The notes beneath the pieces were generated by a model. That model searched no databases, was not told the origin of the DNA, and was given only the letters and a program-made list of their open reading frames with translations. The position numbers were made by a program, and so were the translations under genes. A stretch of 64,000 nucleotides of DNA from the NCBI GenBank assembly GCA_003112755.1, contig BFBT01000001.1, positions 2,666,001 to 2,730,000 on the forward strand, given 5' to 3'. Positions 23,863 to 33,012 of the stretch are shown here, piece by piece (within the stretch, counting starts at the first letter, position 1; each line of letters starts with the position of its first letter). This DNA comes from Lawsonibacter asaccharolyticus. Lineage in GTDB: Bacteria > Bacillota > Clostridia > Oscillospirales > Oscillospiraceae.

Positions 23863-25736
23863 TCACTTCCTCTTCCACTTCAGCAGGAAAGCGGAGCAGG
23901 TGATGACCAGCACCGACCCGGCATTGTGGACCAGGGCCCCCACCACCGGGTTTAAGGTGCCGTTGATGGCCAGGACGATGGCGATAAAGTTCAGCGCCAT
24001 GGAGAAGGTCATATTGACCTTGATGGTGGTCATCATCCGCTTGGACAGGGCGATGAGGTGGGGCAGCTCCTTCACCTCGTCGTCCACCAGGGCGACGTCC
24101 GCCGCGTCCACGGCGATGTCGCTGCCCACGCCGCCCATGGCGATGCCCACCTCGGCCCGCTTCAGGGCGGGAGCGTCGTTGATCCCGTCGCCGATCATGC
24201 ACACCGGCTGACCGGCGGCCTGGTACTGGTCGATGGCCTTCAGCTTGTCCTCCGGCAGACAGTTGGCCCGCACCGAAGGAATCTTCAGCTGCCCGGCAAT
24301 GGTCCGGGCGGCGTTTTCATGGTCGCCGGTGAGCAGCACCGGCTGTACACCCAAGCCGTTCAATTTCTGGATCATGTCCGCGCTCTCCTCCCGCAGAGTG
24401 TCAGAGAGGACGATGTAGCCCGCGAACACCCCGTCCACCGCCAGATAGGTGACCGTACAGCCCTTCTGAACCGCCTCTTCCGCCCCGGGCGGGGGCGTCA
24501 TGGACACGCCGTGCTCGTGTAGCAGCTCCGGGTTTCCGGCCAGGATCTCTTTGCCCTCCACCCGGGCGCTCACGCCCCGGCCGGGGAGCATGGAAGAGCC
24601 ATCGGCTGGGACGAGCTCGGTTCCAAACTCCTTTTTGCAGCAGCGTACAATGGCCTTACCCAGGGGGTGTTCCGAGAACCGCTCGGCGGAAGCGGCCAGC
24701 AGGTAGATCTGTTCTTTGCTGTAAGTATCGGTCACACTTGCGGCTTCCACTACCTCCGGGGTGCCGTAGGTCAGGGTGCCGGTCTTGTCAAAGGCAATAA
24801 TCTTCACCCGGGCCAGCCGCTCCAGGGCGTCCCCTTCCCGGACCAGGAAGCCGTGCTTTGTGGCGTTGCCGATGGCCGCCATGATGGCGGTGGGGGTGGC
24901 CAGCACCAGGGCACAGGGACAGAACACCACCAGGATGGTCACCGCCCGGATGATCTCCGAGGTGACGAGCCATGTGATGGCCGCCGCACTCAGGGCGATG
25001 ATAACGATCCATGTGGCCCAGCGGTCGGCCAGCCCCACAATCTTGGCCTTGCCTGCGTCGGCGGACTGCACCAGCCGGATCATCCGCTGGATGGAGCTGT
25101 CCTCTCCCACCTTGGTGGCCCGCATCTCAAAGGCTCTAAACTGGTTCACTGTGCCGCTGGAGACCTCATCCCCCACGGTCTTGTCCACTGGCAGGGACTC
25201 CCCGGTCATCACCGCCTGGTTGATGGAGGTTTGACCGGAGACGATGACGCCGTCCACCGGCACCCCCTCTCCGGCAGGACCCGGAGCAGATCGCCCACCT
25301 GCACCTGTTCGGCGGGAATGATGCGCTCCTGTCCGTCCCGCAGCACCCGGGCGGTCTGGGGCGTCAGATGCACCAGTTTCTCGATGCCCGCCCGGGCCTT
25401 GGCTACGGTCAACTCCTCCAGCAGGCCGCCCAGCTGCATGATGAAGGCCACCTCGCCGGCGGCGAAGTCCTCGCCGATGGCCACCGAGGCGATGAGGGCC
25501 AGGGATACCAGCACGTCCGCCTTGATGTCAAAGGCGGTAACCAGGCCGATGACGGCCTCCAGAATGATGGGGACGCCGCACAGGACAATGGCTACCCACG
25601 CCATGTCAAAGGGAAAGGGCCGGACGCCCAGCAGGCTCAGCACCACGGCGATCCCGGAGATGACCAGCAGCGCAATATCCTTTTTGATGCCGCCCAGCTC
25701 CAGCAGATGTTCCAATTTTTCCATGAGTGATTTCAT
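23863..25736 (-). pseudogene. CPC-type P1B metal ATPase, one-base frameshift
   Basis: Together the two frames give a complete P1B ATPase of about 624 residues without an HMA domain. The N-terminal frame (25736 to about 25270) carries the first membrane helices through VQVGDLLRVLP. The remainder carries TGES, the CPC ion site (VVFCPCALVLATP), DKTGT, SEHPLG and GDGIND. Expected LPGEGVPVDG reads LPERGCRW because one G is missing near 25271. Either the gene is inactive or the base is a sequencing error. A CsoR-type repressor gene lies upstream, so copper, or possibly another soft metal, is the likely substrate. Confidence 0.85.
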
Positions 25737-25777
25737 GACTCGCCTCTCCTTTATACCGTATAGGGTATGGGTATATT

Positions 25778-25793
25778 ATACCCGTTGGGGTAT
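25778..25793. promoter_or_regulatory. CsoR-type operator before the ATPase
   Basis: ATACCC-GTTG-GGGTAT, a dyad of the kind bound by CsoR/RcnR repressors, 42 bases before the ATPase start. A partner site lies at 26119-26134. Confidence 0.6.
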
Positions 25794-25804
25794 CAGGTGT
25801 CAAG

Positions 25805-25833
25805 AAAAAAGGCAGCCCGCCGGGCTGCCTTTT
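25805..25833 (-). terminator. Terminator after csoR
   Basis: GGCAGCCCG/CGGGCTGCC stem with T tract on the minus strand, directly after the csoR stop and before the ATPase promoter, so the two genes have separate transcripts. Confidence 0.7.
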
Positions 25834-25841
25834 CCGTTTCA

Positions 25842-26106
25842 TCAACTCATGTTGGAGAACCGCTCCACCGCCTTGGTGAAGCTCTCGATGGTCTTGTCCG
25901 CGTCCCCATGTTGGATGCCGTCCCGGACGCAGTGCTGGATGTGTCCCTCCAGCACCACCTTGCCGCACCCGTGAAGGGCGGACTTGGCCGCGTTGATCTG
26001 AGCCAGAACGGATGTCCTCGTCGATCATCCGGTCGATGGCCTGCACCTGTCCGATAATCTTCTTCAGCCTGCGGTGCAGATTGTCCGCATCCATGCACTG
26101 TCTCAT
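25842..26106 (-). pseudogene. CsoR family metal repressor, deleted
   Basis: Starts MRQCMDADNLHRRLKKIIGQ, the first helix of CsoR/FrmR repressors, and ends in the family tail (KTIESFTKAVERFSNMS). Between IDEDI and VLAQINAAKSAL about 8-11 bases are missing near 26010, removing the first metal-binding Cys (normally PCxDVL) and shifting the frame. The His/Cys pair of the second half (GHIQHC) survives out of frame. The repressor is presumably non-functional. Confidence 0.75.
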
Positions 26107-26118
26107 ATTGGCACCTCC

Positions 26119-26134
26119 ATACCATTAGGGGTAT
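26119..26134. promoter_or_regulatory. CsoR-type operator before csoR
   Basis: ATACC-ATTA-GGGGTAT, near-symmetrical and similar to 25778-25793, 12 bases before the csoR start; fits autoregulation. Confidence 0.55.
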
Positions 26135-26231
26135 ATGTAATATTATATACAAGGGAACCCCCTTTGTCAATTGGAGGCGTTCTGTTTGTCCAGATGGAAC
26201 CGCCGGAACAAAAAGAATTTGTATCCTCATC

Positions 26232-26277
26232 TTGACATTCGCTTTCATTGGATGTATTATAACAGCGTTATATAACA
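26232..26277 (+). promoter_or_regulatory. tetR promoter with dyad operator
   Basis: TTGACA (26232-26237), 17 bases, TATTAT (26255-26260). A 25-base dyad (26253-26277; TGTATTATAAC...TTATATAACA) overlaps the -10, as expected for TetR autorepression. Confidence 0.65.
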
Positions 26278-26298
26278 TCGTTACAAGGAGAATTTTCC

Positions 26299-26916
26299 AT
26301 GGAAGAAAAATCTACCGCCACCCTGGAGAATATCCAAGAGGCCGCTTTGACAGAGTTTCTGGACAAGGGCTTTCAGGGGGCCTCCCTGAGGCAGATCGTG
26401 AAAAACGCCGGAGTAACTACTGGAGCCTTCTACGGCTATTTCTCCAGCAAGGAGGCGCTGTTCAACGCCCTGGTGGAGCCCCACGCCAAGGCGCTGATGG
26501 GCCGGTTCATGGAGGCCCAGACCACCTTTGCCGAGCTGCCAGAGGACGAGCAGCCCGACCACATGGGGGATGCGTCCGGCGCCTATGTACGATGGATGGT
26601 GGACTACATCTGCGCCCACCGGGAGCCGGTGAAGCTGCTCCTGTGCTGTGCGGAGGGCACTAGCTATGAGCACTTCGTTCACAACATGGTGGAGGTGGAA
26701 GTGGAATCCACCCTCCAGTATATGGAGGTGCTGCGGCATCTGGGGCGGGATGTGCCGGAACTGAGCCGGTCCCTGTGCCACATCATCGCCAGCGGGATGT
26801 TCAGCGGCCTCTTTGAGATCGTGGTCCACGATATGCCCCGGGAGCAGGCACAGCGGGACGTGGAACAGTTCCGCCAGTTTTACACCGGAGGATGGCTGAA
26901 ATTGATGGGGGGATGA
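26299..26916 (+). CDS. TetR/AcrR family regulator
   Basis: 205 residues. The N-terminal TetR helix-turn-helix (ASLRQIVKNAGVTTGAFYGY, FSSKEALF) is followed by an all-helical ligand-binding domain. AAGGAG precedes ATG 26299. It directly precedes the ABC transporter pair, with a DtxR-like box in between, so it may add a second input to that operon or control only itself through the dyad in its promoter. Ligand unknown. Confidence 0.85.
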   Translation: MEEKSTATLENIQEAALTEFLDKGFQGASLRQIVKNAGVTTGAFYGYFSSKEALFNALVEPHAKALMGRFMEAQTTFAELPEDEQPDHMGDASGAYVRWMVDYICAHREPVKLLLCCAEGTSYEHFVHNMVEVEVESTLQYMEVLRHLGRDVPELSRSLCHIIASGMFSGLFEIVVHDMPREQAQRDVEQFRQFYTGGWLKLMGG

Positions 26917-26937
26917 CCCCTGTCTTTTTTGGATAAT

Positions 26938-26955
26938 GGTTAGTTATTGCTAACC
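26938..26955 (+). promoter_or_regulatory. DtxR-like box 3 before ABC pair
   Basis: Perfect dyad GGTTAG-TTATTG-CTAACC directly after a GATAAT -10 candidate (26932-26937) and 20 bases before the ABC transporter start. The -35 is poor, so the promoter may be weak or activated. Confidence 0.7.
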
Positions 26956-26974
26956 TTCAAAAGGAGGTTTTTCC

Positions 26975-28768
26975 ATGAAGCAAAAGAAAAAGAGCGACAT
27001 CGCGGCCCTGCTGGACTACGCGGGGAGCCACCGGGGGCTGACCTTTCTGGGGCTGGGCCTGTCGGCGGTGTCCATGGTGTGCAGCATGATCCCCTACCTC
27101 TGTATCTGGCTGGCGGCCCGGGATCTGATCGAAGTTGCGCCAAACTGGACGCAGGCCCAGAGCGTCGCCCGGTACGGGTGGCTGGCCTTCGGGGCCGCCT
27201 TCGGGGGCATTGTACTGTACTTTGGGGGGCTGATGTGCACCCACCTGGCGGCTTTCCGCACAGCGGCCAACATCCGCAAGCGGGGCGTGGCCCATGTGAT
27301 GAACGCCCCGCTGGGCTGGTTCGACGCCAACGCCTCCGGCCTGATCCGGGGGCGGCTGGACGCGGCGGCGGCCGACACCGAGACCCTGCTGGCCCACAAT
27401 CTGGCGGACATCGTGGGCACCATCACCTTGTTCCTTGCCATGCTGGTGCTGATGTTCGTCTTTGACTGGCGAATGGGCTGCACCTGCCTGCTGGCGGCGG
27501 TGATCTCCATCCTCACCATGTTCTCCATGATGGGGGGCAAGAACGCTCAGATCATGGCGGAGTATCAGGCGGCCCAGGACCGCATGACCAAGGCGGGCAC
27601 GGAGTATGTCCGGGGCATCCCGGTGGTGAAGATCTTTCAGCAGACGGTCTACTCCTTCAAGGCATTCCAGCAGGCCATCGAGGAGTACAGCGCCAAGGCC
27701 GAGCACTATCAGGCGGACGTGTGCCGGGTGCCCCAGTCCATCAACCTGACCGTCACCGAGGGGGCCTTCGTGTTCCTGGTGCCGGCGGCCCTGTTCCTGG
27801 CCCCGGGGGCCCTGGCCGCCGGGAGTTTCGCCGGGTTTGTGACCGACTTCGCCTTTTACGCGGTGTTCTCCGCCATCATCTCCACGGCGCTGGCCCGGAT
27901 CATGTTCGCATCCTCCGGCATCATGCTGGCCGGCACCGCCCTAGGCCGCATCCGCATGGTCATGGAGGCCCCGGAGCTGAAAGCACCGGAGCGCCCCAGG
28001 ACGCCCCAGGGCAGCCGGGTGGAGTTCCGGGATGTGAGCTTTACCTACGACGGGGCGGAGACGCCCGCTCTCAGCCATGTGTCTTTTACAGTAGCGCCGG
28101 GACAGACCGTGGCCCTGGTGGGCCCCTCCGGCGGCGGCAAGACCACCGCCGCCAGCCTGATCCCCCGGTTCTGGGACGTGTCCTCCGGCGCGGTGACGGT
28201 GGGCGGCGTGGATGTGCGGGACATGGACCCCCATGCGCTCATGGATCAGATCGCCTTTGTGTTCCAGAACAGCCGCCTGTTCAAGACCTCCATCCTGGAG
28301 AACGTCCGGGCCGCCAGGCCGGAGGCCACCCGGGAGCAGGTGCTCTCAGCTCTGATGGCCGCCCAGTGTGGGGACATTCTGGAAAAGCTGCCAAAGGGTA
28401 TGGATACCGTGATCGGCACGGAGGGCACCTACCTCTCCGGCGGAGAGCAGCAGCGGGTGGCCCTGGCCAGGGCCATCTTGAAGGACGCCCCCATCGTGGT
28501 GCTGGACGAGGCCACCGCCTTTGCCGACCCGGAGAACGAGGCCCTGATTCAGAAAGCCTTCGCCCGGTTGACGAAGGGCCGCACGGTCATCATGATCGCC
28601 CACCGCCTGTCCACCGTGGTGGGGGCGGACAAGATCCTCGTCCTGGACCAGGGGCGCATAGTGGAACAGGGGACCCACGATGAACTGACCGCCGCCGGCG
28701 GGCTGTACGCCAGGATGTGGGCGGACTACAACCGGGCGGTCCAGTGGAAGATCACCAGCGAACGGTGA
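26975..28768 (+). CDS. ABC transporter, fused permease-ATPase, subunit 1
   Basis: 597 residues: six-helix exporter-fold membrane domain (about 15-300), then an ATPase with Walker A GPSGGGKTT, Q-loop VFQNSRLF, signature LSGGEQQRVALARA and Walker B IVVLDEATAFAD. It pairs with the next gene (17-base gap) as a heterodimer. In this context (DtxR-like box, AraC, ECF importer) it resembles the YbtP/YbtQ and Irp6-like transporters, which have an exporter fold but import metal-siderophores. That role is inferred from neighbours. Confidence 0.88.
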   Translation: MKQKKKSDIAALLDYAGSHRGLTFLGLGLSAVSMVCSMIPYLCIWLAARDLIEVAPNWTQAQSVARYGWLAFGAAFGGIVLYFGGLMCTHLAAFRTAANIRKRGVAHVMNAPLGWFDANASGLIRGRLDAAAADTETLLAHNLADIVGTITLFLAMLVLMFVFDWRMGCTCLLAAVISILTMFSMMGGKNAQIMAEYQAAQDRMTKAGTEYVRGIPVVKIFQQTVYSFKAFQQAIEEYSAKAEHYQADVCRVPQSINLTVTEGAFVFLVPAALFLAPGALAAGSFAGFVTDFAFYAVFSAIISTALARIMFASSGIMLAGTALGRIRMVMEAPELKAPERPRTPQGSRVEFRDVSFTYDGAETPALSHVSFTVAPGQTVALVGPSGGGKTTAASLIPRFWDVSSGAVTVGGVDVRDMDPHALMDQIAFVFQNSRLFKTSILENVRAARPEATREQVLSALMAAQCGDILEKLPKGMDTVIGTEGTYLSGGEQQRVALARAILKDAPIVVLDEATAFADPENEALIQKAFARLTKGRTVIMIAHRLSTVVGADKILVLDQGRIVEQGTHDELTAAGGLYARMWADYNRAVQWKITSER

Positions 28769-28784
28769 GAAAGGGGGAAGGGAA

Positions 28785-30539
28785 ATGTTCAGCAAAGCGT
28801 TTCAGCGCAAATACGCCCTGACCGATCAGGGCCTGAAAAACACCAAAAGCGGCGCGTTCTGGACCGTCATCACCAACCTGGTGGTCATGGGCGGCATGGG
28901 CATTTTGTACCTGCTGATGGGGGGCTTTATGGACACCCTGACGGACGGCGCGCCTCTGCCGGGAGCAGCACTGCCGGTGACTCTGACGGTGGGATTCGTC
29001 CTGTTGTCCTTTGTGACCCACCTCCAGCAATACCGAGCCACCTACGGCCTGGTGTACGGCGAGGTCAAGACTACCCGCCTGCGTCTGGCGGAGCGGCTGC
29101 GGAAGCTCCCCCTGGGCTACTTCGGCAAGCGGGACCTGGCGGACCTCACCGAGACCATCATGGGGGACGTGAACCGGATGGAGCATGTGTGGAGCCATGT
29201 GCTGGGCTATCTGTACGGGGCCTACATCTCCACTGCCATCATCGCCCTGTGCCTGATCTTCTACGACTGGAGGCTGATGATCGCCTGCCTGTGGGGGGTA
29301 CCGGTGGCCTTCGGACTGCTGTTTGGCAGCCGGAAGATCGCCGCCGAAAACTCTGAGGTGACCAAGAGAGCCGCCCTTCGGGTCTCCGACGGCATCCAGG
29401 AGGCGCTGGAGAACGTCCGGGAGATCCGGGCCGCCAACCAAGAGGAGCGGTATCTGGCCGGCCTCCATGAGAAGATCGACCAGCACGAGAAGGTCACCAT
29501 CCGGGGCGAGCTGACCACCGGCTTGTTTGTCAATGCCGCCAGCGTCATTATGCGCCTGGGGGTGGCCACCACCATCCTGACGGGGGCAAGCCTGATTTTG
29601 TCCGGTCAGATCGACTTCATGGTGCTGTTCCTGTTCCTGCTGGTCATCACCCGGGTGTACGCCCCCTTTGACCAGAGCCTGGCCCTCATCGCGGAGATGT
29701 TCGTCTCCCAGGTGTCCGCCGACCGCATCAACGAGATCTACGAGACTCCCATCGCCAAAGGGACGGAGACATTCCATCCCCAGGGCCATGACATCGTATT
29801 TGACCATGTGGGCTTTGCCTATGACAAAAAGCAGGTGCTTCGGGACGTGAGCTTCACCGCCAAAGAGGGAGAAGTCACGGCCCTGGTGGGCCCCTCCGGC
29901 TCCGGCAAGAGCACCTGCGTCCGGCTGGCCGCACGGCTGTGGGACGCCACCGAGGGGACTATCCGGGTGGGCGGCGTGGACATCGCCGCCGTGGACCCGG
30001 AGGTGCTGCTCACCGACTACTCTATGGTCTTTCAGGACGTGGTGCTCTTTGACGACACCGTCATGGAGAACATCCGCCTGGGCAAGCGGGGCGCGACAGA
30101 CGAAGATGTGATGGCCGCGGCCAAAGCCGCCAACTGCGACGAGTTCGTCAGCCGTCTGCCCCAGGGCTATGACACGCCGATTGGAGAGAACGGCGCTAAA
30201 CTCTCCGGCGGGGAGCGGCAGCGGATCTCCATCGCCCGGGCACTCCTAAAAGACGCACCCATCGTCCTGCTGGACGAGGCAACCGCTTCTCTGGATGTGG
30301 AGAATGAGACGAAGGTGCAGGAGGCCCTGTCCCGCCTGCTTCAGGGCAAGACGGTGCTGGTGATAGCCCACCGGATGCGCACCGTGGCGGGGGCGGATCA
30401 CATTGTGGTACTGGAGGACGGCCGTGTGGCCCAGCAGGGCAGCCCGGCGGAGCTGATGGAGCGAGGCGGCCTCTACCGCCGCATGGTGGAGCTTCAGAGC
30501 GAGAGCGCCCAGTGGCGGCTGAACAGCGCGGAGGCATAA
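28785..30539 (+). CDS. ABC transporter, fused permease-ATPase, subunit 2
   Basis: 584 residues, partner of the previous gene. The membrane domain begins after AFQRKYALTDQGLKNTK; the ATPase has Walker A GPSGSGKST, Q-loop VFQDVVLF, signature LSGGERQRISIARA and Walker B IVLLDEATASLD with a regular catalytic Glu. Translation start ATG 28785 after AAAGGGGGA. Substrate inferred as a metal chelate; a drug or peptide exporter is the alternative. Confidence 0.88.
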   Translation: MFSKAFQRKYALTDQGLKNTKSGAFWTVITNLVVMGGMGILYLLMGGFMDTLTDGAPLPGAALPVTLTVGFVLLSFVTHLQQYRATYGLVYGEVKTTRLRLAERLRKLPLGYFGKRDLADLTETIMGDVNRMEHVWSHVLGYLYGAYISTAIIALCLIFYDWRLMIACLWGVPVAFGLLFGSRKIAAENSEVTKRAALRVSDGIQEALENVREIRAANQEERYLAGLHEKIDQHEKVTIRGELTTGLFVNAASVIMRLGVATTILTGASLILSGQIDFMVLFLFLLVITRVYAPFDQSLALIAEMFVSQVSADRINEIYETPIAKGTETFHPQGHDIVFDHVGFAYDKKQVLRDVSFTAKEGEVTALVGPSGSGKSTCVRLAARLWDATEGTIRVGGVDIAAVDPEVLLTDYSMVFQDVVLFDDTVMENIRLGKRGATDEDVMAAAKAANCDEFVSRLPQGYDTPIGENGAKLSGGERQRISIARALLKDAPIVLLDEATASLDVENETKVQEALSRLLQGKTVLVIAHRMRTVAGADHIVVLEDGRVAQQGSPAELMERGGLYRRMVELQSESAQWRLNSAEA

Positions 30540-30561
30540 CGCTCTCTGAAACCGGACAGAA

Positions 30562-30591
30562 AAGGGCACGGCTCAATCGAGCCGTGCCCTT
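30562..30591. terminator. Terminator between convergent ABC and araC genes
   Basis: Perfect 13-bp stem around AATC (AAGGGCACGGCTC arm). It contains the last codons of the minus-strand araC gene. Confidence 0.75.
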
Positions 30592-31538
30592 CTGCGATAT
30601 TCCAACGGCGGACAGCCGAACTGTTTGACAAAGACCGCCGCGAATTTGCTTTGATTTTCGTAGCCCACCTGTGCCGCGATCTCGGGCACCTGCAGATCCG
30701 TGCCCCGCAGCAGTTCCGAGGCCCGGCGCATCCGGGCCTCCCGGAGCCAGACAGAGAGATTTTCTCCAAATACCCCGCGAAAGTAATTCTTCAAACTGGT
30801 TTCCCCGATCTGGAACCGCTCCGCCAATTCCTGTGCCGTATGATTATGGCTGAGATCGGATAGGAGAATGGAGCGAACCTCCTTGGCAATAGCCACTTGG
30901 GACAAGGTGAAATACCGGATGCGCGGATGAGGTACATAGGGCTGCCGCCCCAATTCCAGTAGTAACCGGACAGAGCCAAGTTTCATCATTCCCACATCCT
31001 CCGTATCCCGCAATTCCCACAACTCGGACAATATCCCCTGTGTGGCAGTCGGGGTCTGAGCGAGATAGAGTTTCTGAGCGGCTTGGAAATGCCGGATCAA
31101 GGCCGACAGATCAATGCCTGCCTCCTGGAACATGCAGTAGGGTTTCTGTGCCAATATATCCAGGTCCAGAAACAGCTCCACCCCCTCGTAGATGCCGCTG
31201 GGGTAACGATAGGCTTCCTTGGCCTGCTGGGTGCCCAGGGCCATGATCCCCTGGGAGAGGAAAGCGAACTGTCCGTTGTCCAGATTCACCTCACACCGCC
31301 CATTGAGGCAGAAGTTCAGCAGAAGGATATTGGCCGCCTCTGTCTGGGCCAGAGGCCAGACCTGGGTATAAATCCGGTTGAAGGAGAGGACCACACCAGG
31401 GGCCAGGGGAAAGAACCGCAGACTTCCGTATTCATTCCCGTCCAGCGTCATGGTGGCGCTGATACCGTCCGTATGTACTTCCACGCCGCCGGGAAATCGG
31501 ACTGCCTCAAAGAGCTGCATCAGATGGGACATCGGCAT
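30573..31538 (-). CDS. AraC family regulator, YbtA-like
   Basis: 321 residues. An N-terminal cupin-like sensing domain (about 1-215) and a C-terminal double helix-turn-helix (AQELAERFQIGETSLKNYFR and VPEIAAQVGYENQSKFAAVF), the arrangement of PchR/YbtA regulators that bind metallophores and activate uptake genes. It is convergent with the ABC pair and divergent from the ECF operon, whose promoter lies 100-180 bases away. Confidence 0.85.
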   Translation of the reverse strand: MPMSHLMQLFEAVRFPGGVEVHTDGISATMTLDGNEYGSLRFFPLAPGVVLSFNRIYTQVWPLAQTEAANILLLNFCLNGRCEVNLDNGQFAFLSQGIMALGTQQAKEAYRYPSGIYEGVELFLDLDILAQKPYCMFQEAGIDLSALIRHFQAAQKLYLAQTPTATQGILSELWELRDTEDVGMMKLGSVRLLLELGRQPYVPHPRIRYFTLSQVAIAKEVRSILLSDLSHNHTAQELAERFQIGETSLKNYFRGVFGENLSVWLREARMRRASELLRGTDLQVPEIAAQVGYENQSKFAAVFVKQFGCPPLEYRRRARLD

Positions 31539-31643
31539 TTCCTCCCTGTTTCATCTGCGTTTGATTGTACCGGACGCACGCTTCGCCGTCAATGCCACAA
31601 TGGAAATTGAGTGCTGTTTAGAGCCAAAACACCGGAATGGAGT

Positions 31644-31697
31644 TTGCAGTATGGGGGATGCTGTGCTATCCTGTCAAGTGGTTAGCGTAGTCTAACG
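31644..31697 (+). promoter_or_regulatory. ECF operon promoter with DtxR-like box 4
   Basis: TTGCAG (31644-31649), 17 bases, TATCCT (31667-31672), then GGTTAG-CGTAGT-CTAACG at 31680-31697 covering the start of transcription. Confidence 0.72.
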
Positions 31698-31720
31698 AGT
31701 AATTGACAGGAGGAATTCAA

Positions 31721-32323
31721 ATGTCTCAACAAGGAATGGACGGGAAGCGGAAACTGACGGCAAAGGACGCTATCACAGCCGGTGCGTTGGGTGCGGTCTG
31801 CATCGCCATCCGATTTATCTTTATGCTGGTGGGCGGTATCAGCCCCTATGTATGGTTTGCCACCCACTTTGTTGATGCCATCCTGATCGGGCCGGTGTTC
31901 ATGCTGCTGGTGGCAAAGACCCGAAAGAACGGACCTTTCCTGATTACCAGCCTCGTCACAGGCGTAGTCCTTGTATCCGCCACCTGGATGTTCCCCATCA
32001 CCGGCCTTGTGGGCGGCGTCTTGTGCGAATTGTGCCTGAAGGCTGGGCAGTTCCGGAAGAAGGGCTGGCTGGTGCTGGGCTTCTTCTGTTTCAACCTGGG
32101 TTTCATCGGGGATTTCCTGCCTCTGTGGTTTACCAAGGAGAGTTATTTGGAGTACGCAGCCCAGATGATGGACCCCGGCTATATGGCCACCATGGAGGGT
32201 CTGTTGACCTGGCCGGTGTTCGGCGTCATCGTCCTGAGTATCCTGGTGGGCTCCATCCTGGGCGCCCTGCTGGGGATGAAACTCATGCGTAAGCACTTTG
32301 TGAAGGCCGGGCTGGCCCAATGA
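31721..32323 (+). CDS. MptD-like ECF transporter S component
   Basis: 200 residues with about six membrane helices; substrate-binding subunit of an energy-coupling-factor importer, of the MptD family by recall (LTAKDAITAGALGAVCIAIR). ATG 31721 after AGGAGG. It overlaps the next gene by 4 bases. First gene of a three-gene S-T-AA' operon under box 4. In siderophore or metal islands this type of S component may carry the metal or metal chelate; not proven here. Confidence 0.82.
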   Translation: MSQQGMDGKRKLTAKDAITAGALGAVCIAIRFIFMLVGGISPYVWFATHFVDAILIGPVFMLLVAKTRKNGPFLITSLVTGVVLVSATWMFPITGLVGGVLCELCLKAGQFRKKGWLVLGFFCFNLGFIGDFLPLWFTKESYLEYAAQMMDPGYMATMEGLLTWPVFGVIVLSILVGSILGALLGMKLMRKHFVKAGLAQ

Positions 32324-33012
32324 GCGCACGGCAAGTCTCGGGCCTGGCGCTTGACCCGAGGACGAAAATTTTGATTTGGCTGCTGGCCAATGTGGTAGTA
32401 TTCACCTGGTCGCCGGCGGTTTTCCGTATAGGGGTCATGCTGGCCTATTTCCTTCTCTTCCTGCTGGAGCGAAAGGGGAAAATGCTGGCAGGCCTATTAG
32501 TGACCTACTTTGCGATTCTGGCGATCCAATACTGGTTGCTGCCGGCCCTGCCCGGATCCCTGGCCACGGTTTTCGCCACCGTGACCTACTTTATTCTGGT
32601 TTTCCCCTGTATCGCTGGCGGGGCGTATATCATCGCCACCACCAGCGTCAGCCAGTTCATGGCTGCGCTGGAGCGGATGGGCGTTTCCCGGAACTTCTCC
32701 ATCACCCTGGCAGTGACACTGCGGTTTCTCCCGGCTCTGCGGCAGGACTTCCGGCACATCCGGGACGCCATGGCCCTGCGGCGCATCCGGGGGCTGGAGC
32801 AGAAATTGGAGTGCGTCTATGTCCCCATGCTCATGGGGGCGGTGCAGATAGCCGAGGAACTGAGCGAGTCCGCTACCTCCCGGGGCATTGAGCACCCCGG
32901 AAAGCGGTCCTCCTGGCGGCCCATCGGGTTCCACATCCAGGATGCGGTGGTCTGCCTGGCCTTTGCGGCCCTATGCGTGGGCGGCATCTGCTGCAAGGGG
33001 GTTCTGCCATGA
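32320..33012 (+). CDS. ECF transporter T component (EcfT/CbiQ)
   Basis: 230 residues, about five membrane helices. The cytoplasmic coupling-helix motif of EcfT proteins is present (DAMALRRIRG, then SATSRGIE) and would dock the ATPase pair. Translationally coupled on both sides: ATGA at 32320 and ATGA at 33009. Confidence 0.87.
   Translation: MSARQVSGLALDPRTKILIWLLANVVVFTWSPAVFRIGVMLAYFLLFLLERKGKMLAGLLVTYFAILAIQYWLLPALPGSLATVFATVTYFILVFPCIAGGAYIIATTSVSQFMAALERMGVSRNFSITLAVTLRFLPALRQDFRHIRDAMALRRIRGLEQKLECVYVPMLMGAVQIAEELSESATSRGIEHPGKRSSWRPIGFHIQDAVVCLAFAALCVGGICCKGVLP

Noticed and set aside
26975..30539. Plain multidrug exporter pair
   Set aside because: Not excluded by the proteins alone, but the DtxR-like box and the ECF/AraC neighbours favour a metal-chelate role; kept as the stated alternative.
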